The notes under the pieces: model-generated
The model's database searches: none
The model's input: the letters and a program-made list of their open reading frames with translations, nothing else
Told to the model about the DNA's origin: nothing
Part shown: positions 56,037 through 64,000 of the stretch, one piece after another
Layout of the letters: every line of letters begins with the position of its first letter
Position numbering within the stretch: position 1 is the first letter of the stretch
NCBI GenBank assembly: GCA_021287075.1
Contig: JAJTBD010000008.1
Location: forward strand, 1 to 64,000
Source: Micrococcales bacterium
Lineage (GTDB): Bacteria > Actinomycetota > Actinomycetes > Actinomycetales > Dermatophilaceae
Direction of reading: 5' to 3'
Length of the DNA: 64,000 nucleotides
Made by a program: the position numbers and the translations under genes

Positions 56037-57215
56037 TCAGCGCACCAGCATCGCCCGGACGGCCTCGCGGGTATCACCGCCGGTGCCCACCGCCGCCCGC
56101 ATCCGCTGGTAGCCGGCGCCACGCGCGACCATGTCCTCGATGCCGGCGAGCTCGGCCTCGCAGCCGAGCTTGCGGGCCGTCGGCGCCAGCTGCTCGAGCA
56201 GCTGGATCAGGTGGTCGGTCACGAGCATCTCGCTGGACCGGGCGTCGGTGATGACGATGGCGTCGAGGCCGTAGCGGGCGGCGCGCCACTTGTTCTCCTG
56301 GACATGCCACGGCGGCAGCGGCGGGGGCAGCACGCCGCTGTCGAGCTGCTCCTCGAGATGGACGACGAGCGCGTGGGTCAGGGCCGACACCGCGACGACG
56401 TCCTCGAGCCGGGCAAGACCGTCGAAGGCGCGCACCTCGATCGTGCCGAGCCGCAGGGACGGGCGGATGTCCCAGCGCAGCTCGCTCGTGTCGTTGACGA
56501 CGCCGGTGGTCAGGACATCGCCGAGATAGCTGCGATAGCCGGCCCACGACTCGAACTGGAAGGGCAGCCCGGCCGTCGGCAGCTGCTGGAAGAGCATGGT
56601 GCGGTTGCTCGCGTAGCCGGTGTCCTCACCGCCCCAGTAGGGCGAGGACGCGGTCAGCGCCGTGAGGTGCGGGTGATAGGTGAGCAGCCCGTTGACCAGG
56701 GGCCAGACCTTGGCGGCCGAGCGCACCCCCACGTGGACGTGCACGCCAAAGATGACCATCTGCCGACCCCACCACTGGGTGCGGTCGATCAGCTCGGCAT
56801 AGCGCTCGCCGTCGGTGACCTGCTGGTCCTCCCACCGGGCGAACGGGTGCGATCCACCGCCGAACAGGTCCACCCCGAGCGCGTCGGCGGCCGAGCGCAC
56901 CCGGTCGAGCCCGTCGCGCAGGTCGTCGGCGGCCTGCGCGGCATTGGCGCACACCCCGGTGACGATCTCGACGGTGTTGGTGAGCATCTCGCCGGTGATC
57001 GTCGAGCGCGACGGCCCGGAGTGGCCGTGCTCGGGGGTGTGCGCGCCCGCGGGGTTGTCGGCCTCGACCCGCGCGAGCAGCTCCTGCGCGTGCGGGACGA
57101 GCTCGAGGGTCGTCGGGTCGACCAGCCCCAGCTCCCACTCGACGCCGAGGGTCTGGCCCGGCGAGGCGTTGAAGGTGAGCGGCGGCCCGCCTGCGGGCTC
57201 CGGCACAGCGCCCAT
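56037..57215 (-). CDS. Glutamate-cysteine ligase-like carboxylate-amine ligase (GCS2, YbdK type)
   Basis: 392 residues. LGVEWELGLVDPTTLELVPHAQEL binds metal and substrate, with EMLTNTVEIVTG, HVHVGVRS and RWDIRPSLRLGTIEVRAFD following. The GCS2 family includes EgtA and YbdK weak glutamate-cysteine ligases; role could be mycothiol-independent gamma-glutamylcysteine or ergothioneine chemistry, but no egt genes are here. GGGGAGAGG 8 bases before the ATG at 57215 decides the start; ATGs at 57242 and 57254 are alternatives. Confidence 0.88.
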   Translation of the reverse strand: MGAVPEPAGGPPLTFNASPGQTLGVEWELGLVDPTTLELVPHAQELLARVEADNPAGAHTPEHGHSGPSRSTITGEMLTNTVEIVTGVCANAAQAADDLRDGLDRVRSAADALGVDLFGGGSHPFARWEDQQVTDGERYAELIDRTQWWGRQMVIFGVHVHVGVRSAAKVWPLVNGLLTYHPHLTALTASSPYWGGEDTGYASNRTMLFQQLPTAGLPFQFESWAGYRSYLGDVLTTGVVNDTSELRWDIRPSLRLGTIEVRAFDGLARLEDVVAVSALTHALVVHLEEQLDSGVLPPPLPPWHVQENKWRAARYGLDAIVITDARSSEMLVTDHLIQLLEQLAPTARKLGCEAELAGIEDMVARGAGYQRMRAAVGTGGDTREAVRAMLVR

Positions 57216-57323
57216 GTCGCGGTCCTCTCCCCCTGGTGGCATGGCGTCGGCCAACTCTACTTAACGCCGCGTGATGACTTGCATAAGCCCCCGTTCCGAG
57301 GGCGGTATGCCGCGGCCGCGCCC

Positions 57324-57665
57324 TCAGCCGCGCAGCACCTTGTCCATCGCCTTGCCCTTGGCGAGCTCGTCGACGAGCTTGTCGAGATAGCGGATCTGCT
57401 GCATCAGGGGGTCCTCGACGTCCTGGACCTTGACGCCGCACACGGACCCGGTGATCAGGGAGGCGTTGGGGTGCAGGTGCGCCTGGGCGAAGAAGTCCTC
57501 GAAGGTCGTCTTCTGCTCGAGATGCCTCTGGAGCCCGGCCTCGTCATAGCCGGTGAGCCAGGTGATGACCTCGTCGAGCTCGGCCTTGCTGCGCCCCTTG
57601 CGCTCCACCTTGGCCAGATAGAGCGGATAGACCGACGCTACGCTCGTGGTGAAGATGCGGCTCAT
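57324..57665 (-). CDS. DUF2200 family protein
   Basis: 113 residues: [87 protein letters not shown]. This matches DUF2200 closely along its length. No function known. Cytosolic. The 108 bases between it and the ligase gene contain one GTATGCCG at 57305. Confidence 0.92.
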   Translation of the reverse strand: MSRIFTTSVASVYPLYLAKVERKGRSKAELDEVITWLTGYDEAGLQRHLEQKTTFEDFFAQAHLHPNASLITGSVCGVKVQDVEDPLMQQIRYLDKLVDELAKGKAMDKVLRG

Positions 57666-57751
57666 GCGCGGGAGCCTAACGAGGTATGCCGTGAGGTCGG
57701 CAATGCGCGCGAGCCCCGCTCCGTGGCATACCGGTGGGAGAGGATGACGGC

Positions 57752-58117
57752 ATGGACGCGAGCCTGCGCATCGAGATCTTCCCGGCCGACGTGGACGTGA
57801 CGATCGGCTTCTATGCCGGCCTCGGCTTCGAGGTGACCGGGCGCAGCGAGGGGCCGCCGCGCTATGTCTCCCTGCGGCTCGGCTCGGTGCGCATCGGCGC
57901 GGCCGAGGCTCCCAGGCATGACCCGGCCCTGCGCGCGGCGCCAATCGGCACCGAGATCGTCATCGAGGTCGACGACGTGCGTGCCATGCGCGACCGGGCG
58001 GTCGCGGCCGGCGTCACCCTCGCGGAGGACCTGACGGAGCGGCCCTGGGGGCTGACGGACTTCCGGGTCGGCGACCCGGACGGCTACTACCTGCGCTTCA
58101 CCGACCGCAGGGGCTGA
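57752..58117 (+). CDS. VOC/glyoxalase superfamily protein
   Basis: 121 residues: [26 protein letters not shown] at the N-terminus and [38 protein letters not shown] at the C-terminus, the paired beta-alpha-beta-beta-beta units of the family. Metal ligands E/H are partly visible only. May be a resistance or dioxygenase-like member; substrate unknown. GGGAGAGG 9 bases before supports ATG 57752. Confidence 0.87.
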   Translation: MDASLRIEIFPADVDVTIGFYAGLGFEVTGRSEGPPRYVSLRLGSVRIGAAEAPRHDPALRAAPIGTEIVIEVDDVRAMRDRAVAAGVTLAEDLTERPWGLTDFRVGDPDGYYLRFTDRRG

Positions 58118-58127
58118 GGCGCATTGC

Positions 58128-59360
58128 TCAGCGGCGGCGCTTGACCAGCTCGACCGTGCCGGGGACCTCGGCGCTGGGCAGGCGGCGGTAGCCGGCCTTG
58201 CGGTAGAGCCGCTGGTTGCGCTCGCTCAACGCCCCGGTGACGAGGTGGAAGCCGGTCGCCTCCGGCGGCGCGAGCGCCTCGATGCGCTCGAGCAGCCAGC
58301 GGCCCAGGCCGCGACCCTCCAGGTCGGGCGCGACCATGAGCCGGCCGATGTGCCACACGCCGTCGACGGCGCGGCCGCGCACCGAGCCGACGAGGCGACC
58401 GCCCGCCCGCAGGACATAGGTGTCCCACTCCCCCACCGACGCGGCCAGCGACTCCGACGTCTCGTGGAGCGGGGGGATCTCGAAAGACTCGTTGACCATC
58501 GCCTCGGTCAGCCAGCAGGCCCGGGTGAGGGTGAGCAGCTCGCCGAGATCGCCCGGGGTGGCGATGCGGAAGTCGGCGTCCGCCAGCCCCTCGGCGCCGA
58601 GCGCGGCCGAGGTGTGCAGCAGGTCGGGGCGGCGGGCGGCGGTGCGCTCCAGCCGCTGCTGGTGGCGCCAGGTGGCGATCCGCCCGTGGTCGCCGGAGAG
58701 CAGGACAGGCGGCACGTCACGGGAGACGGACTCGCGGCCATCTGCCGGATCCCATTGCCAGACAGCGGGTTTGGTATAGACGGGATATTCGAGCAGGCCG
58801 TCCTCGTGAGACTCCTCGACGAGCGACTCGGCGTTGCCGATCACGCCCGGGACCAGGCGGGCGATGGCCTCGACCATCGCGAGCACCGCGACCTCGCCGC
58901 CGTTGAGGACATAGTCGCCGAGCGAGACGACATCGACGCGCAGCCCGAGGTCCGCGCGCGCGTGCTCATAGACCCGCTCGTCGATCCCCTCGTAGCGACC
59001 ACATGCGAAGGCCAGCCACGGCTCTGCGGCGAGCTCGCGCGCCATCGCCTGGGTGAAGGGCGCGCCGCCCGGCCCGGGCACGATCAGACGCGGCCGCGCC
59101 ACGTCCGCTGTCGTCGATGCGCCCGGATCTGCCTGCGAGACAACGTGATCGAGCGCCTCTGCCCACGGCTGGACCTTCATCACCATGCCGGCGCCACCGC
59201 CATAGGGGGTGTCGTCGACGGTCTGGTGCCGGTCGTGGGTGAAGTCGCGCAGCTGGTGCACGTGCAGGTCGAGCAGCCCCTGGCGCCGGGCCGTCCCGAT
59301 CAGCGAGAGGTCAAGCGGCGCAAGGTATTCGGGGAAGATCGAGACGACGTCGAGGCGCAT
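58128..59360 (-). CDS. trmD: tRNA (guanine37-N1)-methyltransferase fused to a GNAT domain
   Basis: 410 residues. Residues 1-240 are Trm[35 protein letters not shown], and the SAM-binding trefoil knot [20 protein letters not shown], plus LEYPVYTKP and [18 protein letters not shown]. It methylates G37 of tRNAs and prevents frameshifting. From about residue 262 a complete GNAT acetyltransferase follows, with [24 protein letters not shown] and [11 protein letters not shown]. The frame is open throughout with no stop, so this is a real fusion; its acceptor is unknown. It abuts rimM. Confidence 0.92.
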   Translation of the reverse strand: MRLDVVSIFPEYLAPLDLSLIGTARRQGLLDLHVHQLRDFTHDRHQTVDDTPYGGGAGMVMKVQPWAEALDHVVSQADPGASTTADVARPRLIVPGPGGAPFTQAMARELAAEPWLAFACGRYEGIDERVYEHARADLGLRVDVVSLGDYVLNGGEVAVLAMVEAIARLVPGVIGNAESLVEESHEDGLLEYPVYTKPAVWQWDPADGRESVSRDVPPVLLSGDHGRIATWRHQQRLERTAARRPDLLHTSAALGAEGLADADFRIATPGDLGELLTLTRACWLTEAMVNESFEIPPLHETSESLAASVGEWDTYVLRAGGRLVGSVRGRAVDGVWHIGRLMVAPDLEGRGLGRWLLERIEALAPPEATGFHLVTGALSERNQRLYRKAGYRRLPSAEVPGTVELVKRRR

Positions 59361-59906
59361 TCACCGCTCCAGGTTGAGCTCGAGCAGACCGGGGGGCGCA
59401 TCGACGACGACGCGGCCCGCCTCGGTGTCGACCTCGGGCACGATCGCCTCGACGAAGGGCACCCAGGCCCGCCCGCCGCCGGCGAGCGAGAGCACAAGGA
59501 GGTCCTGGGCGGCGCCGGTCTCGAGCGCCTCGACGGTGCCGATGGCCTCGCCCGCGGGATCGACGGCCGCGAGCCCGACGAGCTCGGACTCATACCAGCC
59601 CTCCCCGTCGTCGTCGCCGGCCTCCTCGGCGACGTCGAGCAGCAGCCTGGTGCCGCGCAGCGACTCCGCACCGGTGCGGTCGGGGATCTCCTCGAAGGCC
59701 AGCAGCCAGATGCCGTTGTGCACGCGCGTGCTGCGCAGCGTCAGCGCCCGCGGCACGCCGGAGCCCGGCGCCGCCTCGGTCTCAAAGGCCGTGCCGATCT
59801 CGAAGCGGGCCTCGGGGTCGTCGGTGTGCAGCTGCACGGTCACCTCGCCGCGCAGGCCGTGGGCCTTGCCGATGCGGGCGACGACGCGGGGGTCAGTGGG
59901 TGCCAC
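59361..59906 (-). CDS. rimM: 16S rRNA processing protein RimM
   Basis: 181 residues. ARIGKAHGLRGEVTVQLHTDDPE is the RimM signature; the C-terminal PRC-barrel is YESELVGLAAVDPAGEAIGTVEALE through RAWVPFVEAIVPEVDTEAGRVVVDAPPGLLEL. Assembles the 30S head with S19. Stop and trmD start are adjacent with no gap. Confidence 0.95.
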   Translation of the reverse strand: MAPTDPRVVARIGKAHGLRGEVTVQLHTDDPEARFEIGTAFETEAAPGSGVPRALTLRSTRVHNGIWLLAFEEIPDRTGAESLRGTRLLLDVAEEAGDDDGEGWYESELVGLAAVDPAGEAIGTVEALETGAAQDLLVLSLAGGGRAWVPFVEAIVPEVDTEAGRVVVDAPPGLLELNLER

Positions 59907-59944
59907 AGGGAGAACCTATCCGTCGTTCGGGTGCACAACGCACG

Positions 59945-59988
59945 AGGCGGGGTATGCCGCGGAGCTGGCTCCGCGGGATACCCCGCCT
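59945..59988. repeat. GTATGCCG-type hairpin between khpA and rimM
   Basis: 20+20 inverted repeat with one mismatch and a CTGG loop; left arm starts AGGCGGGGTATGCCGCGGAG. Lies between the KH gene stop and rimM start on the same strand, so it could attenuate or process the rpsP-khpA-rimM-trmD transcript. Confidence 0.8.
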
Positions 59989-60011
59989 GCGTCGTGGTGT
60001 GGGCTAGAGCC

Positions 60012-60248
60012 TCACTTGTCGGTGTCGACGATGTCGACCCGGACGTTCTGGCCGCCCGCAAGGGCCCCGACCACCGTCCGCAGCGCGCTGGCGGTGCGGC
60101 CGGAGCGGCCGATGACGCGGCCGAGGTCGTCGGGGTGGACCCGGACCTCGAGCATCTCGCCCCGGCGGAGGGACTTCGACCGGACGACGACCTCGTCCTT
60201 GTGGTCGACGATGCCCTTGACCAGGTGCTCCAGTGCCTCGTCGAGCAC
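60012..60248 (-). CDS. khpA: KH-domain RNA-binding protein (KhpA/YlqC)
   Basis: 78 residues: LVKGIVDHKDEVVVRSKSLRRGEMLEVRVHPDDLGRVIGRSGRTASALRTVVGAL, with the KH GxxG loop as IGRSGRTA. Binds RNA, often with KhpB, and is set between rpsP and rimM in most Gram-positives. Two bases separate it from rpsP. Confidence 0.95.
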   Translation of the reverse strand: MLDEALEHLVKGIVDHKDEVVVRSKSLRRGEMLEVRVHPDDLGRVIGRSGRTASALRTVVGALAGGQNVRVDIVDTDK

Positions 60249-60250
60249 GA

Positions 60251-60871
60251 TCAGGCCTGCTCAGCCTGCTCGTCGGCGGCGGGCGCCACGGCCTCGGGGG
60301 CCTCGGTGTCGGCGTCCGGCGTCTTGGTGGTGGCCTCGGCGGCGTCGGTGTCGGCGTCGGGCGCGACAGCGGCCTCCTCGGTGGCCTCGGTCGCGGCGGC
60401 GGCCTCGGCCGTCTTCTCCTCGACCGGGGCGGCGTCGGCGGCAGGAGCCTGCTCGGCGGGGGCCTCGTCGGCCTTCTTCTCGGCCTTCTTCTTGGGCGTG
60501 GTGGCCTTGGAGCCATCGGCCTCGGCCTTGCCGGCGGCGGCGATCGCGGCCTCGTAGAGGTCCTTCTTGGAGGTCTTGGGCTCCTTGACCTTGAGGGTGC
60601 CCTCGGCGCCCGGCTCGCCCTTGGCCTTCTGCCAGTCACCGGTGATCTTCAGCAGGGCCTCGACGGCCTCGGTCGGCTGCGCACCCTGGGAGAGCCAGTA
60701 CTGCGCGCGCTCGCTGTCGATGTCGATGAGCGAGGGCTCCTCGGTGGGGTGGTACTTGCCGATCTCCTCGATGGCGCGGCCATCGCGCTTGGCGCGCGAG
60801 TCCATGACGACGACGCGGTAGAACGGTGCGCGGATCTTGCCCATCCGCTTGAGGCGAATCTTGACGGCCAT
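60251..60871 (-). CDS. rpsP: 30S ribosomal protein S16 with long acidic tail
   Basis: 206 residues against about 80-160 for most S16 proteins. The core [47 protein letters not shown] is canonical. From about residue 125 the protein becomes a Lys- then Ala/Glu/Asp-rich tail ending EQA, similar in style to the S2 tail. AGGAGA precedes the ATG. It starts the khpA-rimM-trmD operon. The 193 bases upstream hold no gene. Confidence 0.96.
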   Translation of the reverse strand: MAVKIRLKRMGKIRAPFYRVVVMDSRAKRDGRAIEEIGKYHPTEEPSLIDIDSERAQYWLSQGAQPTEAVEALLKITGDWQKAKGEPGAEGTLKVKEPKTSKKDLYEAAIAAAGKAEADGSKATTPKKKAEKKADEAPAEQAPAADAAPVEEKTAEAAAATEATEEAAVAPDADTDAAEATTKTPDADTEAPEAVAPAADEQAEQA

Positions 60872-61064
60872 GTCTGGCGGTCTCCTGTTTCTCATGTCGT
60901 GGGCACGGCGAGACCGGCTCGGTGAGGCGGGGTGCCGTGACCCGGGGTGTAGGCGTGAGGCCGAAGGTGGCCCCGGACGCTCACGGGTACAGCGAGCCAT
61001 TCTGCCAGAGCGGCGCCCTCCCCCACGAATCCGGGGCTTGGGTGCGGGGCGCCCGGGTCCGTGC

Positions 61065-62153
61065 TCAGCGCACCTGCTGTCCGCGCAGCACGATGTGGCG
61101 TATGCCGCGCAGCGCGCCGAGGTCCTCGCGCGGGTCCGCGTCGAGCACAAGCAGGTCGGCGTCGGCGCCCTCCTCGAGCCCGGGCCGCCCCAGCCAGGCC
61201 CGGGACGCCCAGGTGCCGGCGGCGAGCGCCTTGGCGGGGGTCAGGCCCGCCTGGACCAGGGCCTCCATCTCGTCGACGGCCCGGCCGTGGGCGAGCGAGC
61301 CGCCGGCGTCGGTGCCGACATAGACGGGGATGCCGGCCTCGACCGCGGCCGCCACGGTGGCGTGCCGCCGCTCATAGAGGTCGATCATGTGCCGGTGGTA
61401 GGCGGGGAACTTCTCCTTGGCCGGCTCGGCGATCTGGGGGAAGGTGTCGATGTTGATCAGCGTCGGCACGATCGCGATGCCCTGCTCGGCGAACTGGCGG
61501 ATGCTCTGCTCCTCCAGCCCGGTGGCGTGCTCGATGCAGTCGGTGCCTGCGGCGGCGAAGTCATAGAGGGACTCCTCGCCGAAGCAGTGCGCCGTCACCC
61601 GGGCCCCCTCCTCATGGGCTGCGGCGATGGCCTCGGTGAGCACCTCGCGGGGCCAGCAGGGCGAGAGGTCACCGGTCTCGCGGTCGATCCAGTCGCCGAC
61701 GAGCTTGACCCAGCCGTCCCCGGCCCGGGCCTCGGCCCGCACGCGGGAGACCAGCTGGTCGGGCTCGATCTCGTGGGCGAAGCCCCGGATATAGCGCTTG
61801 GTCCGGGCGATGTGGCGGCCCGCGCGGATCAGCTTGGGCAGGTCGTCGCGGCCGTCGATCCAGCGCGTGTCGGCGGGCGAGCCGGCGTCGCGGATGAGCA
61901 GGGTGCCGTTGTCGCGGTCGGTGGTGGCCTGCTCCTCGGCCACCTCGTCGGGCACGGCGCCATGCCGGTCGAGGCCGACATGGCAGTGGGCGTCGACGAG
62001 GCCGGGCACGACCCAGCCCGAGACCGACTGGACGTCGACGCCGGGGCCCGGCGCGGCATACGAGATCCTGCCGTCGATCACCCAGACCTCGTCGCGCACC
62101 TCCTCGGCGGAGACCAGGACCCGACCGGTGATGTGCAGCGCCGTTGCCGTCAT
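61065..62153 (-). CDS. Amidohydrolase family protein
   Basis: 362 residues. TIM-barrel metal hydrolase: [17 protein letters not shown] gives the HxH site, further His in [11 protein letters not shown] and IEHATGL, and the final Asp in [14 protein letters not shown]; Lys in [10 protein letters not shown] may be carboxylated. C-terminal [20 protein letters not shown] is the usual beta-sandwich. Related to imidazolonepropionase-like and prolidase-like hydrolases; substrate unknown. It lies between rpsP and ffh, on the same strand. Confidence 0.9.
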   Translation of the reverse strand: MTATALHITGRVLVSAEEVRDEVWVIDGRISYAAPGPGVDVQSVSGWVVPGLVDAHCHVGLDRHGAVPDEVAEEQATTDRDNGTLLIRDAGSPADTRWIDGRDDLPKLIRAGRHIARTKRYIRGFAHEIEPDQLVSRVRAEARAGDGWVKLVGDWIDRETGDLSPCWPREVLTEAIAAAHEEGARVTAHCFGEESLYDFAAAGTDCIEHATGLEEQSIRQFAEQGIAIVPTLINIDTFPQIAEPAKEKFPAYHRHMIDLYERRHATVAAAVEAGIPVYVGTDAGGSLAHGRAVDEMEALVQAGLTPAKALAAGTWASRAWLGRPGLEEGADADLLVLDADPREDLGALRGIRHIVLRGQQVR

Positions 62154-62163
62154 GGCACCGACC

Positions 62164-62982
62164 CTAGCGAGTGGAGTCGTCCGCCACGGCAGAGATGAAG
62201 CGGCCGAGCGCCTCGATGGTCACCTGCGGCTGCTCGGAGTGCACCCAGTGGCCGGCGTTCTTGACCGTCACGAGGCGGGCGGTCGGGAAGAGCGCCCGCA
62301 TCGGCTCGGCGTAGTCGGGCGTGACATAGGCGGCGTTGGCGCCCGCCAGCCACAGGACGGGCCCCTCATAGGTGGCGCCCTCGGGGACGGCCTCCGCGGG
62401 CCAGCCGCCCAGCTCGCCCAGGGACTCGCCGATGAGGTCGAGGTTCATCCGCCAGGACCAGTGGCCGTGGTCACGGTGGAGGTTCTGGAGGAGGAAGCCG
62501 CGGATCGAGTCGCTCGGGATGTCTGCCGCGAGCGCCTGGTCTGCCTCACCGCGGGTGGCGATGCGCTCCAGCGGCAGCGCCTTGAGCAGGCGGACGTAGT
62601 CCTCGAAGTCGCGGCCGCGCGGATAGGTCACCGGCGAGACGTCGACGACCACCAGCCCGGCCAGCAGCTCGGGGTGGCGCAGGGCGAGCAGCATCGCGGT
62701 CTTGCCGCCCATGGAGTGCCCGACGAGGATCCACCGCTCCCCCGACGCCAGCTCCCCCAGCTCCGTGGCGAGTGCGTCGGCCATGTCGGCATAGGAGAAG
62801 CCCTCTGTGCGCGGCGAGTGGCCGTGGTTGGGCAGGTCGATCAGGGTGCAACGGGCATGCCCCGCAAGGCCTTTGGCGATCTGGGTCCAGTTGCGGCCCT
62901 GCCCGAAGACGCCGTGGACAAAGGCGACGCGGGGCCCCTGGTCACCGACCGTGCGGCTGTGCAGACGGCTCGGGTCGCTCAC
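62164..62982 (-). CDS. Alpha/beta hydrolase
   Basis: 272 residues. Oxyanion region FVHGVFGQGRNWTQIA, nucleophile elbow VGHSMGGKTA, catalytic His in NAGHWVHSEQP; an Asp is likely in VVVDVSPVTY or nearby. Esterase-like (YbfF type). Substrate unknown. Its start overlaps the ffh stop by 4 bases, so it is cotranscribed with ffh. Confidence 0.9.
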   Translation of the reverse strand: MSDPSRLHSRTVGDQGPRVAFVHGVFGQGRNWTQIAKGLAGHARCTLIDLPNHGHSPRTEGFSYADMADALATELGELASGERWILVGHSMGGKTAMLLALRHPELLAGLVVVDVSPVTYPRGRDFEDYVRLLKALPLERIATRGEADQALAADIPSDSIRGFLLQNLHRDHGHWSWRMNLDLIGESLGELGGWPAEAVPEGATYEGPVLWLAGANAAYVTPDYAEPMRALFPTARLVTVKNAGHWVHSEQPQVTIEALGRFISAVADDSTR

Positions 62983-64000
62983 TTGCCGAGGAACTTCTCG
63001 AAGCCCTTGGGCAGGTTGCTGGGGTCGAGCTGGCTGGGGTCGATGTCGGGCATGCCCTGGCCGAATGCCGCGCCGCCGCCTCCCAGCGCGCCGCCGCCGG
63101 GGCCGGCGCCCTTGGCGCGCTCGGCTGCCGCCCGCTCCTCGGCCGCCCGCTTGGCCGGGTTGCCGGACTTGCCCTTCTTCTTCTGCTGCTTCTGGGCCTT
63201 CTTGCGGGCGCCGCCGCCCATGCCCGGCATCCCTGGCATGCCGGGCATGCCGCCGCGCGCGAGCTGCTTCATCATCTTCTGCGCCTCGGTGAAGCGCTCG
63301 AGCAGGCCGTTGACCTCGGAGACGGTGACGCCCGAGCCCTTGGCGATGCGGGCGCGGCGCGAGCCGTTGATCTGCTTGGGGTGGGTGCGCTCGAAGGGAG
63401 TCATCGAGCGCACCATGGCCTCGACCCGGTCGAACTCGCGCTCGTCGAACTGGTCGATCTGGGCGGCCATCTGGCCCATGCCCGGCATCATCTTGAGCAT
63501 CGACTTCAGCGAGCCCATCTTCTTTAGCGCGGCCATCTGCTGGAGGAAGTCGTCGAAGGTGAAGTCCTCCTCGGCGAGGAACTTGCGCTGCATCTCCTCG
63601 GCCTGACGCGCGTCGAAAGCGCGCTCGGCCTGCTCGATCAGGGTGAGGATGTCGCCCATGTCGAGGATGCGCGAGGCCATCCGGTCGGGGTGGAAGACCT
63701 CGAAGTCCTTCACGTTCTCGCCGGTGGAGGCGAACATGATCGGCCGGCCCGTGATGCTGGCCACCGACAGCGCGGCGCCACCGCGGGCGTCGCCGTCGAG
63801 CTTGGACAGGACGACGCCGGTGAAGTCGACGCCCTCCTGGAAGGCCTGGGCCGTCTCGACCGCGGCCTGGCCGATCATCGCGTCGATGACGAACAGGACC
63901 TCGTCGGGCTGGATCGCCGCGCGGATATCGGCGGCCTGCTGCATCAGGTCGGCGTCGACGGCGAGGCGGCCGGCGGTGTCGACGATGACCACGTCGTGCT
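62979..64000 (-). CDS. ffh: Signal recognition particle protein Ffh, 3' part
   Basis: Cut by the window edge: 340 C-terminal codons are present and the N-terminal NG domain start lies beyond 64000. Visible are GTPase motif DVVIVDTAGRLAVDADLM, G4-containing VVLSKLDGDARGGAALSV and GENVKDFEVFHPDRMASRILDMGD, then the Met-rich M domain with MQRKFLAEEDFTFDDFL, MLKMMPGMGQM and KGSGVTVSEVNGLLERF. A Gly/Met/Lys-rich tail of about 80 residues follows. Binds SRP RNA and signal sequences for cotranslational targeting with FtsY. Confidence 0.96.
   Translation of the reverse strand, partial: HDVVIVDTAGRLAVDADLMQQAADIRAAIQPDEVLFVIDAMIGQAAVETAQAFQEGVDFTGVVLSKLDGDARGGAALSVASITGRPIMFASTGENVKDFEVFHPDRMASRILDMGDILTLIEQAERAFDARQAEEMQRKFLAEEDFTFDDFLQQMAALKKMGSLKSMLKMMPGMGQMAAQIDQFDEREFDRVEAMVRSMTPFERTHPKQINGSRRARIAKGSGVTVSEVNGLLERFTEAQKMMKQLARGGMPGMPGMPGMGGGARKKAQKQQKKKGKSGNPAKRAAEERAAAERAKGAGPGGGALGGGGAAFGQGMPDIDPSQLDPSNLPKGFEKFLGK

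Overview
The window is high-GC DNA (about 70% by eye) from an actinobacterium. Gene content and order (ispG-rip1-dxr; rplS-lepB-lepB-rnhB-DUF2469-yraN-comM-dprA-xerC; rpsP-khpA-rimM-trmD; ffh at the edge) fit Micrococcales. An Intrasporangiaceae-like genus is my best guess, made from gene content only.

Layout. 0-6.7 kb: MEP-pathway genes ispG and dxr with the site-2 protease, interrupted by a tandem pair of coiled-coil paralogues, the first frameshifted. 6.8-10.8 kb: an EF-G-like GTPase, a DoxX membrane protein flanked by two copies of a palindromic cassette, and a secreted barnase-type RNase with its barstar. 10.8-20.1 kb: a polyamine uptake and breakdown block (potABCD, a succinate-semialdehyde-type dehydrogenase, an Lrp regulator, a class III aminotransferase and a FAD amine oxidase). 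20.1-26 kb: DUF952, a LOG-like protein, purU, rlmN, cdsA, frr, pyrH.

26.1-40.4 kb is an accessory block lying between pyrH and tsf, which are normally adjacent. It holds an M13 peptidase, a polysaccharide deacetylase split by a roughly 6-kb IS21-like transposon, a nucleotidyltransferase, a toxin-antitoxin remnant, a GNAT, an MFS pump with a C-terminal frameshift, a methyltransferase, DUF3626 and DUF1330 genes. The transposon carries istA and istB plus three passenger genes: a small secreted protein, an ABC ATPase and an FtsX-like permease.

40.4-64 kb is mostly core: tsf, rpsB, a doubly frameshifted amidase, an aminotransferase, an M23 peptidase, a DUF3152 protein, xerC, dprA, comM, yraN, rnhB, two signal peptidases, rplS, a FetB-like permease, a membrane protein/XRE regulator pair with a clear operator, a GCS2-type ligase, a TrmD-GNAT fusion, rimM, khpA, rpsP, an amidohydrolase, an alpha/beta hydrolase and the 3' part of ffh.

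The main non-gene signal is the octamer GTATGCCG (complement CGGCATAC). I counted 47 copies by eye, in several reading frames and on both strands, and in four intergenic hairpins built on it. It is absent from about 27.85 to 39.2 kb, which matches the acquired region. No tRNA, rRNA or CRISPR array was seen. No gene-free stretch exceeds 300 bases.
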